Assembly (NCBI GenBank): GCA_963681505.1 | Contig: OY811975.1 | Location: forward strand, 10,180,230-10,244,229 | Direction of reading: 5' to 3' | Length of the DNA: 64,000 bases | Origin: Eunapius fragilis | Lineage: Eukaryota > Porifera > Demospongiae > Spongillida > Spongillidae | In this document: one piece after another, positions 13,056 through 24,500 of the stretch | How the letters are laid out: each line of letters opens with the position of its first letter | Numbering within the stretch: the stretch's first letter is position 1 | Position numbers and translations under genes: made by a program | The notes under the pieces: generated by a model | What the model was told of the DNA's origin: nothing | Seen by the model: only the letters and a program-made list of their open reading frames with translations | The model's database searches: none

Positions 13056-15100
13056 GGGTCATTCCATGGGCTGTCAGGAATGAATTGGACAGCACCCCTC
13101 AGATTTGTGTGCAATTTATCATATTTGCTTGATCTAATATGGATGTTACTTTAACGCATTAATTTTTAAAATCGCACGAGTGGTTTACGAATTAACACCG
13201 TCATGAATAATTAATTGTTTTCCACTTTGAAGACTCATAACTCCCTACTCACAGAATGTGTATGGCTATTGTTGGCATCAAATTGAAGCTCTCTTAGTGT
13301 ACAATCCGACTATAGTATGTTTCTGTGGGAGAGGCGAAAGGGTTAACGAATAAATGTTTATACAGCACGGTTTTCAATATTTAGGTCACTTGCAGGGTGA
13401 TACTCAAGAATTTTGTTTTTGTATATGAAAACTGTTCATTGTCCTTACATTTTACAAAAATAAAAAGTCTGAGTATCAGCTAGTTCTGGGAACTGCAGAG
13501 GGTTAAAGGGCAAGACGCCATTTTTAATTACTTCATGGTTGATTTTATCACTAATGAGAAGCAAGTGTTGTTTAGATACGTCTCAAGGGTATTACATAAT
13601 ACTGCCCTCAACTATCACAACAGTAAGAAAGGGCGTTGGTAATTTAAAAAATGATTTTTAGTACATCGAATTGCGCATTTATTGGAAACCGTTACTAAGC
13701 CTTCTCATAATGGGATCGTTGCGTGCTCGTTATTACTGTCATAAGTGGTTAAAGCTGAACATTTCTTTTGATTGGAAGTAAAAAGGAACAACGAGGTTTA
13801 AATGAACCGGCGGTGAGACCTATTCAACCGGCTCAAGAAGTGGTGGTCCCTCAACCTGTTTATACGCCGGATGACGGCGTACCGGGGATCCCACCCGCGG
13901 CACCACGGTAGTGGTGCCGCGGGTGGGATCCCCGATCCCCGGTACGCCGTCATCCAGAGTACCGGGGTACCGGGGATACCGGGGGTACCGGAGTACCGGG
14001 GATCCCCGGTACGCCGTCATCCGGAGTATAAACAGGTTGAGGGACCACCACTTCTTGAGCCGGTTGAATAGGTCTCACCGCCGGTTCATTTAAACCTCGT
14101 TGTTCCTTTTTACTTCCAATCAAAAGAAATGTTCAGCTTTAACCACTTATGACAGTAATAACGAGCACGCAACGATTCCATTATGAGAAGGCTTAGTAAC
14201 GGTTTCCAATAAATGCGCAATTCGATGTACCGTAAAGTACCACGAATAAGCTCCCCCCCCTCCGCCCCCACCGAAAAAAAATTGTCTCGCGTTTAAACGA
14301 GCGTATCTTCGTAATCATGAACGCAGCTGCGTGCCGTTCTTTAAAATCCTGTTGGAGTACCATTCCTTTCCTGAAATGTGGAAACAGGTACGCGGAAGCG
14401 TTAACCATTACGAAGATACGCTCGTTTAAACACGAGCCATTTTTTTTCGGTGGGGGCGGAGGGGGGGGGAGCTTATTCGTGGTACTTTACGGTACTAAAA
14501 ATCATTTTTTAAATTACCAACGCCCTTTCCTACTGTTGTGATAGTTGAGGGCAGTATTATGTAATACCCTTGAGACGTATCTAAACAACACTTGCTTCTC
14601 ATTAGTGATAAAATCAACCATGAAGTAATTAAAAATGGCGTCTTGCCCTTTAACCCTCTGCAGTTCCCAGAACTAGCTGATACTCAGACTTTTTATTTTT
14701 GTAAAATGTAAGGACAATGAACAGTTTTCATATACAAAAACAAAATTCTTGAGTATCACCCTGCAAGTGACCTAAATATTGAAAACCGTGCTGTATAAAC
14801 ATTTATTCGTTAACCCTTTCGCCTCTCCCACAGAAACATATTATAGTCGGATTGTACACTAAGAGAGCTTTAGTTTGATGCCAACAATAGCCATACACGT
14901 TCTGTGAGTAGGGAGTTATGAGACTTCAAAGTGGAAAACAATTAATTATTCATGACGGTGTTAATTCGTAAACCACTCGTGCGATTTTAAAAATTAATGC
15001 GTTAAAGTAACATCCATATTAGATCAAGCAAATATGATAAATTGCACACAAATCTGAGGGGTGCTGTCCAATTCATTCCTGACAGCCCATGGAATGACCC
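13056..15100. mobile_element. palindromic transposon family P, copy 1 (with nested insertion)
   Basis: The ends are GGGTCATTCCATGGGCTGTC and its complement, flanked by TATA on both sides (13052-13055 and 15101-15104). The two arms pair over most of their length: outer arms of about 610 bp each, then a further pairing segment (about 13673-13868 with 14020-14227) down to a GC-rich centre near 13915-14010 with repeated CGGTACGCCGTCATCC. The right arm is interrupted by a separate 261-bp element (14231-14491). No transposase is visible. A diverged relative lies at 20297-21998. Confidence 0.85.
14231..14491. mobile_element. nested TIR element inside the right arm of family P copy 1
   Basis: The ends read CGTAAAGTACCACGAATAAG and the complement, with long inverted arms (about 100 bp) that include a C/G-rich run and CGTTTAAACGAGCGTATCTT. 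It is flanked by GTAC at 14227-14230 and 14492-14495. The left arm of the host palindrome (about 13660-13675) preserves the uninterrupted sequence with a single GTAC, which proves the boundaries and the 4-bp duplication. Confidence 0.9.
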
Positions 15101-15347
15101 TATACCACAGTAGACCTCGGAAAACCACAGCCACTTAACATACAGACTATGACATAATGCTGTGTAATAGACATCTGCCATGCAGCTGATATGAGCATCA
15201 GTTAATTAGGCAGTGGTTAAATGCAATCTGATTTGCTCGTCCAATTTCGCTAATTGGTACAGCAAAAATATCACAAATTTGTCATACGTAAATGCAGGCA
15301 CAATGCAGAAGCCATAACAGAAGCCATGCATGTCTCTGACTGTCCAT

Positions 15348-15613
15348 TTAATAGCAGTAATAACAGGTTGGGCGAGGGATGCCCGCAGCCAGACCAATGA
15401 TGAGTGCCCAGATGACCACGTAGAACATCACTGCTGCTATGTTCAGTCCTAGTGCCATCTGCCCGCTGCGTCTAGCTCCATCAAGGTCCCCCCTTGCAGC
15501 AGCCTCCCTGGCCTGTAGTAACATCAAGTGTAGATCACACACACACACACACACATACACATACACACATACACATACACACACACATACACACATACAC
15601 ATACACACATACA

Positions 15614-15656
<43 letters not shown>

Positions 15657-15697
15657 ACACACACACATACACACACACATACACATACACACATACA

Positions 15698-15746
<49 letters not shown>

Positions 15747-16510
15747 ATACACAATACATGGGTTGCATGTCACAAGCAGAGGGAGCTAGTGGACTATTAT
15801 AGAATGGCTTACAGAGGAGGCAACAAAGATGGCCGGGATGGTACAGCATAGAGACCACCAGGAGCCACAGAAGAAGCATATGAAGGTGAGGACAACAGAG
15901 GCAGTGTAGTAATAGTCGCCAACTGCTCTGATCACTGTGGTGGTGGCCTTTGGCTGCACCACAACCACAGTGCTGCTTGACTGTTGGCATGAAGACGACG
16001 TCATGCACAAACAACAAAGCCAAGTCCAGAACATACCTGCTGTTGTGTGCTGGCTAATGAGTGAAGGGGAGGGAGGGGTGGAAAGAGGGAGGATGATGTC
16101 AGTGAGAGTGATGAGGTGGGAAGAGATGATGCATTGTAGGATGTCATGATGTTTACCTTGGGGGTAGTATGGCGGGGGCTGTGAAGTGTTGTACCCTTGT
16201 TGTGGGGGGTAGGCTCCTCCCTGCGGGGGGTAGTACTCTCCACCCTGTGGGGGGTAAACTGCACCCTGTGGGGGGTAGTACTCCCCCTGTGGGGGGTAGG
16301 CCCCCGCATATGGGCCCGGGTTAGTCGTTCCTTGTGGGGGGTAGGCTCCTGCATACGGGGGGTTAGTCGTTCCCTGTGGAGGGTAGGCCCCTGCATAAGG
16401 CGGGAGGTTAGTCGTTCCCTGTGGAGGGTAGGCCCCCGCATATGGGGGGTTCGTCGTTCCCTGTGGGGGGTAGTACTCTTCACCCTGTGGGTATGTTCCT
16501 TTTTGTGTGT
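15348..16510 (-). CDS. CD225/dispanin-family proline-rich membrane protein, copy B (5' exon not found)
   Basis: Four exons join in phase: 16157-16510, a 17-nt microexon at 16037-16053 (CCAGCACACAACAGCAG), 15813-15980 and 15348-15512 (stop at 15348-15350). The N-terminal exon is longer than in copy A, with repeats such as AYPPQGTTNP and EYYPPQG. After the microexon (STQQQ) come the Val/Thr linker, DYYYTASVVLTFICFFCGSW, the CD225 loop (AARGDLDGARRSGQMALGLN) and a last hydrophobic helix; the C-terminus is PRPTCYYCY. Cysteines beside the first hydrophobic segment (FFCGSW, LCC) are in the place where family members are often palmitoylated, which is an inference here. Intron positions and phases equal copy A, so the pair arose by duplication on the same strand. 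The initiating exon (ending in phase 1) was not found. Confidence 0.85.
15537..15755. repeat. CA/CATA microsatellite in the last intron of CD225 copy B
   Basis: Alternating CACACA and CATACA runs over about 220 bp, in the same intron that holds a CA array in copy A. Confidence 0.95.
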
Positions 16511-16911
16511 CTGTGGTGAGGAGGGAAGGAGACAAGAGGGATGAATGGTACGTGTAGGAATGTCGTTTGAAGGATGTTATAAAATGCAGAACTAATCATA
16601 TCAAGCACTTTTTAAAATTAATTTGTCAAAATGGGCAACATGCTTCGTGCAGTATAAGAGTTCAAACACAACTTTTATCCAATTAAGCCACATTCATCCA
16701 TATGTCTGACCGCAAATGGATGTCTGATGTCACACAAGATACACTCATGGAGGCAGAATATTGTACCCTCCAAATCCAGAATCTATCTTAGTGAAACCCC
16801 ACCATGATCAACCTTTGGTGGCCAAACCAAGAGGCAAAGCTATGCTGGTACACTGACCTCAATGTTCTTCCTCTTGTTTAGTTATGCCAAATTACTTTGT
16901 GTGTGCGTGTG

Positions 16912-16971
<60 letters not shown>

Positions 16972-18092
16972 TATCCATGCATGCAGAATGCTACATTTTA
17001 CCACATCGCCCGTTTGTTATGTAATATATGCCTTCGGTACAATTTCCTAGGAATGCGTCACCAGTACAGGTATATGCCATGTTGATATTGACGGGCTGGG
17101 TTCAATAAAGATGGTTCGCTGGTCATCAATATTTTGAAATTCCCCTAATCCTTTGTTTTTATCCGCTGGGCATTTTGCGTATGGGTCCCGGTGTCCCCTT
17201 CCCCCCCCCAGCTCTGGAATGAGCACTATTAATCCGCACGCGTCTCTCCAGTCATGAAATTCACAGGTCAAAAACATGGCAGCTGTGCGCGCGTGGGGAC
17301 AGTTGATACTGCAAGTCTGCAACCCCACTCACTCTGCATTATATATTTATATATATATATATAAGCGTACCCCGCCCGCCAATTTTCAACACTCCAATAT
17401 CTCGATACATGGTAAGGTCGCACACGTGCTACAGTGCAGCAAGCTAACTATATACCAGTCCCCAGCAGTCATGCAGACCCGTATTGCATATTCACTAGGT
17501 CAAGCGGCTGCCGGCAAAGATCCGCCGCCGTCTTAAAAGGTTGGCCTTAAATGACCGCACCCCAAACCAGAGAAAATTATACATCTCTGCCCGTACTCAC
17601 CTCCCATTTCAAAGCCACGTGATACGGTATACGGTATTATTAGCCATAAAAGGCATACGGAAGCGTTGGCGTAATAACTATCCTATGATTTCAGTATACT
17701 TGGTAAGTTATCTCGGTGTGAAGGTACTGAAATCATAGGATAGTTACTGTACGCGAGATGAATGTTATTGACGCAGCAAAGGCTACGCAACATAACTCAC
17801 ATTCATAAGTTTCTCGTACCCCGCGCCTACATGTATGCATCCCTTTTTTGAACGATATCACAGGAGGACAAATTCGATATTTTTATAACAAAACCAATTA
17901 ATTTGAATTTTTCTGGTACTCAGTGGAATTGCCTCTTTGGAGGTTAAATAACACAGACAAATACTGCTTAGTGCCCAGACCCAAATGTCTACAGCGAAAT
18001 TAGATATTACGCAATGAGCGAGCGTCCACGTGTGGATTATACCGCAACAAAAGAGTCTTTGAATCCTCGTCATCTGAAGGAGCAGAGACCGA
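16511..18092. other. intergenic region between CD225 copy B and the reticulocalbin gene
   Basis: It holds a GT microsatellite (16897-16968), a short TA run (17340-17363) and a small inverted repeat (about 17668-17755, ACTATCCTATGATTTCAGTA and complement). It should contain the missing first exon of the minus-strand CD225 gene and the promoter of the plus-strand gene. A CCACGTG box lies at 18026-18032, about 60 bp before the ATG. No further gene is supported. Confidence 0.5.
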
Positions 18093-18434
18093 ATGAAGCT
18101 GCTCCAGGTTCTTTTGGTCCTGTTCATCTCAGGAGTTGCACGGTGCAAGCCAACAGGTTAGCGAAGGTGGAATGCAACCCGGGGGGCTAGCTGTGCTATC
18201 AAGGGGGGAATGCAACCCGGGGGGCTAGCTGCGCCTTTGGTGCCCTACACCCCCCCACAGGAGATGAGCGTAAAGAGCGCGGCCCACTGGACCTGTCAGC
18301 TCGCGAACACTTCGCGGAGGGAGAGCATAACACCGAGTACGACCATGAAGCCTTCCTAGGCAAGGAGGAAGCGGAAAGGTTTGACCAGCTGACGCCCGAG
18401 GAAGCGAAGAAAAGATTAGCGTAAGCCCGTGCAT

Positions 18435-18507
<73 letters not shown>

Positions 18508-21500
18508 GCGTACGTGCACAGCAAAACGAATTAATTCATAATTTTCAATTGATTTGTCACTTACATTCTGGTACACATTGTTAACAGGTATGTAAACGTT
18601 TTGTATCAGAATGTAAGTGATAACAAATCAATTGAAAATCAAGAATTGATTGCACGCGTTTTTTTTTGCTATGGTGTGTGTTTATGTGTGTATGTTAATA
18701 TGTGTGTGATATGTGTGTGTGGATGTGTGTATGTTAATGTGTGTGTGCATGTGTGTGTGTGTGTGTGTGCATGTGTGTGTGTGGGTATGCGAGTGATCAT
18801 GTGATTGTGTGTACATGTGCCCAACTCATCAGGATGATAGTGGACAAAGTGGACAAGGACAAAGATGGCTTCGTGACAGAGGAGGAACTCAAGGATTGGA
18901 TCAGACATGTTTCACAACAGTAAGTGTTACACTTGGGGGAGGGGGGGGGTTATGTATTTGCCTGTGTGCCTTGCTAAGGTGTGTGTGCGTGTGGCTCCAG
19001 GTGCCACCTAGCTAAGGTCCTTGTCATTATGGAACTAAATAATAGAGGTATTGAGAGCCAAGGGCCTGGTGGGGGAGGTTGGCTGCCTGGCCTGGTGGGG
19101 GAGGTCGGCTGCCAGGCCTGGTGGGGGAGGTTGGCTGCTGTTAACCATCGCCTAGACAACACAGGTAGTGATGTAAATGTGAAGGTTGGATGGCAGTAAG
19201 GTTGTGCTGCCTACAGTAAGGTTGTGCTGCCTACAGTAAGGTTGTACTGCCTACAGTAAGGTTGTACTGCCTACAGTAAGGTTGTACTGCCTACAGTAAG
19301 GTTGTACTGCCTACAGTAAGGTTGTACTGCCTACAGTAAGGTTGTGCTGCCTACAGTAAGGTTGTACTGCCTACAGTAAGGTTGTACTGCCTACAGTAAG
19401 GTTGTACTGCCTACAGTAAGGTTGTACTGCCTACAGTAAGGTTGTACTGCCTACAGTAAGGTTGTACTGCCTACAGTAAGGTTGTACTGCCTACAGTAGC
19501 TCTTATCTCTTGGTCCACAACGTATGGAAGTGGTGAGCATTAATGTTAACCTAGTGAATTTACACAACACATAACTTTGATAATGTCAACTTTTGTAACT
19601 ACATTAATAACATGGCAGAATGTTAGGGGTCAAATTATGGTGAATGATTACTGGTCCCACCAAAAGTGACTATTGAGGTGTATTCTTCAGAGGTACATGT
19701 ATCATTATGAATCATCACACAACACACATCACACGTATCACACACATCACACACACACATATACACAACACACACGCAGGTATATTCAAGATGATGTTGA
19801 AAGACACTTACCCTACACAGACAAGGACAAGAACCTTGAGGTCACATGGGAAGAACATAAACAAGGAACATTTGGTAGCAGCCCCTATGGTATGTCAGGT
19901 GACCTATATGGTATGTCAGGTTAGGTCAGGTGACCCCATGATGGCTCAGGTAGATTAAGGCAAGCGTGTTTATTACTAGACGTAAGCCTACCCATTGTAT
20001 GTTTTAATCGCTAGCCTAGTTCAGTTGTTTAAGAGACTGTTTTCGTTGTTTTAGTGTGTATTAACTTTGCTCGACCACACACGTTTCGTCGGAATCGATT
20101 CAATAAAAATATTGTCACCTACGGTTTGAAGTGGCCACATAGAACCTTATGGGAAATGAATGTTGGCTTTGCCGGACGTTATGCCAAGGGGTTTGTAGGC
20201 ATTCTATTTGTTGAACCGACGACGTATTGAAAAAATGGCCTAGAATGGATCTACCAGTTGGGAATGGTTAGAATTCAAAGAAGATCGGTTCATTAAGGGT
20301 CATTCCTCCTCTTATGAGCAAGAGTTGTGACTCACGTCTTCCAATTTTGCTCTAACTTCTCATATATGTTGGTCTTGATATGAAAATGACTTGTACCATT
20401 TATTGTGTTAATAACGTTAATGGTTTACGAAATATGCGCCACTGAATAATTAATTTTTTCGTAAACGTTGCAACTTGGCACACTCATATCTTGGCTGCTA
20501 TGCAATTGACAGCTTGGTTTTTGGCATCGAATTGAAGGCCATGATGAGTAGAACTGATCTATGGTGATTATTTTGGGGAGTGGGTAAAGGGTTAAATTTC
20601 TAGCTTCATCAAAGTACCTTTTTAAAATATAGAGGTGTCTACCACGTGAAATACAAGTTTTTTATTTTACACAACTGAAGGGACTATCAATGTCTATACG
20701 CTTCAGAAAAAAAAAGTTTGTATATTGATTACCTCTGAGAACCACACGAGATTTTACCAGAGGGCGCCATTTTTGTCTCATCAAAATTCACTTTTGTTTA
20801 CATACGTTGCAAGTGGTGTTATGTAATCGTCTTACCACAGCTACCCACGTGTGGTTTTATCAAATAGCATGAATCAGCAGTTTGTGTTTCCTTATTTGAG
20901 GCGTGGATTAGATCGAGGGCCTGAATATAGTGCTGTGAAGGAGCGCTGGGTCCATACTTGTGTTCTTATTCTTCTCCGAGTCTGGGATGAAGGCGGCGAG
21001 TCAGGAAGCTGCACTATTCCACGACGTGCCGTATGTGGAAGTACATCATGATCAGGAGCGACGTGCACTGGCAGTATATCGGTAGAGGGTCGCGGCAGAT
21101 CGGTAGAGGGTCGCGGCAGATTGGTAGAGGGTCGCGGCAGATCGGTAGAGGGTCGCGGCAGATCGGTAGAGGGTCGCGGCAGATCGGTAGAGGGTCGCGG
21201 CAGACGGTAGAGAGTCGCGGCAGATCGGTAGAGGGTCGCTCCTGATGTACTCCCAATGCTTCCACATACGGCACGTCGTGGAATAGTGCAGCTTCCCGAC
21301 TCGCCGCCTTCATCCCAGACTCGGAGAAGAATAAGAACACAAGTATGGACCCAGCGCTCCTTCACAGCACTATATTTAGGCCCTCGATCTACACGCCCCA
21401 AATAAGGAAACAAACTGCTGATTCATGCTATTTGATAAAACCACACGTGGGTAGCTGTGGTAAGACGATTACATAACACCACTTGCAACGTATGTAAACA

Positions 21501-24500
21501 AAAGTGAATTTTGATGAGACAAAAATGGCGCCCTCTGGTAAAATCTCGTGTGGTTCTCAGAGGTAATCAATATACAAACTTTTTTTTTCTGAAGCGTATA
21601 GACATTGATAGTCCCTTCAGTTGTGTAAAATAAAAAACTTGTATTTCACGTGGTAGACACCTCTATATTTTAAAAAGGTACTTTGATGAAGCTAGAAATT
21701 TAACCCTTTACCCACTCCCCAAAATAATCACCATAGATCAGTTCTACTCATCATGGCCTTCAATTCGATGCCAAAAACCCTGCTGTCAATTGCATAGCAG
21801 CCAGGATATGAGTGTGCCAAGTTGCAACGTTTATGAAAAAATTAATTATTCAGTGGCGTATATTTCGTAAACCATTAACGTTATTAACACAATAAATGGT
21901 ACAAGTCATTTTCATATCAAGACCAACATATATGAGAAGTTAGAGCAAAATTGAAAGACGTGAGTCACAACTCTTGCTCATAAGAGGAGGAATGACCCTT
22001 AATTAAATTCAATTTTTGCCGTTTCACCCATGCCATAACCTTTGTAAGAGGTCAGGTGACCCTTATAGTAGATCAGGTGACCCTTATGGTATGTCAGGTG
22101 GTGACCCCATGATAGGTCAGGTGGCCTCTGGTAAGTCAGATGATGCCTAATGTAGGTCAGGTGACCCCATGTAGGTCAGGTGGCCCCACTTTGTCATTTG
22201 GATCATGGTCCCTTCAATGTGATCCAATTTAGGGGCAAACCTTACAGACTCCTCTTTCCCTGACCCATCAGAATAACTTTGATAACTCTTGTCCACAGAA
22301 CTCTCTGATATTTATGACAAACATCGCCAACTGACCTACCAGGAGGCCCAGGACAGAGATAAGAGACGTTTTGATGCAGCAGACATGAACAAAGATGGAA
22401 AGTTGGACAAGAAGGAGTACGGAGTGTTCCTCCATCCACGTAGGTTGTCTGCTGTGCTCGGTACATGGCCAGTAATGTGTGTGTGTGTGTGTGTGTGTGC
22501 TTGGTACATGGCCTGAGCTCGCTATTCACAGGGAGATGAATCAGCCACATTTGGTATTCATTGTATCAGGAACAAGATATGTAAAAATTAAAGGTGTTTC
22601 CGCACTAACCAGATTGATTCGGTACTAGTGCGGAAATGCCTTAAGTCCAGCTTAATATCACCTCAGATCTGATTCAGATGCGTGGAAAACTGACCATGTA
22701 CTGTAGTAATGTATGTGTATGTACGTGTGTGGGTGTGTCCAGAGGAATCCAGACATATGAAGGACATCATAGTGGAAGAGACTGTTGGAGAAATGGACAA
22801 GGACAGTGATGGCTTCATATCAGTGGAGGAGTACATTGGTGAGGGATTTATGGATGGGGTGAGGGTGTGGGATAAGGTGAGAGTGTAGGGATAAGATGAG
22901 GATGTAGGTCATAAGGTTAGGGTACATATGTGCTACACCAACCAGTGTTTGTCCTGTTAATTGTTACTATGACAATATTTAATGAGCACTCGATGGGCTC
23001 TACAACAGCATAGACGTCTTGTAACCTCTTGTTCAGGCATGAGCACCCTCAGGGCCTGCATCCTAACAATAGACATTTACATTTGTACCTTTATTATTTG
23101 GTAGCAGATGGCTTGTCAGCATTCTCTACCTTCACCTCACCCTTCCCCACCATCACTACCTCACTACTCCCACCATCACTACCTCACTTATCACTACCTC
23201 ACTCCTCCCACCATCACTACCTCACCTCTCCCACCATCACTACCTCACTCCTCCCACCATCACCACCTCACTCCTCCCGCCATCACTACCTCACTCCTCC
23301 CACCATCACTACCTCACTCCTCCCACTATCACTACCTCACTCCTCCCACCATCACTACCTCACCTCTCCCACCATCACTACCTCACTCCTCCCACCATCA
23401 CCACCTCACTCCTCCCACCATCACTACCTCACTCCTCCCACCATCACTACCTCACTCCTCCCACTATCACTACTTCACTCCTCCCACCATCACTACCTCA
23501 CTCCTCCCACCATCACTACCTCACTCCTCCCACCATCACCAATATCTCACTCCACTCCATCACTACCTCACTCCTCCCACCATCACTACCTCACTCCTCA
23601 CTCCATCACCATTCATCTGTCAAACACTGCACCCAGGTGATCTTTGGCCCGCTTATCATAGCGATGAGACTGGGGATGAGGAACCAGACTGGGTGGGTAG
23701 GGAGAAGAAACACTTCAAGGAACACAGGGACAAGGACAAAGATGGCCGCCTGAACAGGGAAGAGCTTGGCATGTGGATCATGCCTGATGGCTATGACCAT
23801 GTGGAGGCTGAGGCCAAGCATCTCATCTATGAGGCTGATGTTGATAAGGTATGAGCATCTTTGACGTACATTGATGTAACAGTATGGAATCTGAATTGGT
23901 CGTGTTCACTGTTGTGTACCGGTACTGTAGCCATATACCCAACTGGTTCACTGTTGTGTACCGGTACTGTAGCCATGTACCCAACTGGTTCACTGTTGTG
24001 TACCAGTACTGTAGCCATATACACAACTGGTTCACTGTTGGGTTCAGAGACAGTTTGTGGGGGGGGGCTTACCGGGACAGATGACGTATAGTGTGTGGAC
24101 ATAAAGCTTTTAACAAGTTGTTATATAGTAGTAGAAGTCCTAGTACAGATACCTCAGTCCTAGTACAGATACCTCAGTCTTGGTACAGATACCTCAGTCC
24201 TGGTACAGATACCTCAGTCCTGGTACAGATACCTCAGTCCTGGTACAGATACCCCAGTCCTGTTACAGAGACCTCAGTCCTAGTATAGATACTATCAGTC
24301 CTGGTACAGATACCTCAGTCCTAGTACAGATACCTCAGTCCTGGTACAGATACCTCAGTCCTGGTACAGATACCTCAGTCCTGGTACAGATACCTCAGTC
24401 CTGGTACAGATACCTCAGTCCTGGTACAGATACCTCAGTCCTGGTACAGATACCTCAGTCCTGGTATAGATACCTCAGTCCTGTTACAGAGACCTCAGTC

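Noticed and set aside
17541..17738. Short open frame upstream of the reticulocalbin gene
   Set aside because: No domain, no splice support, and part of it lies in a small inverted repeat.
23029..23640. 200-codon plus-strand frame rich in His/Ser/Pro
   Set aside because: It is the 23-bp minisatellite of intron 6; splice sites and phase put the exon start at 23637.
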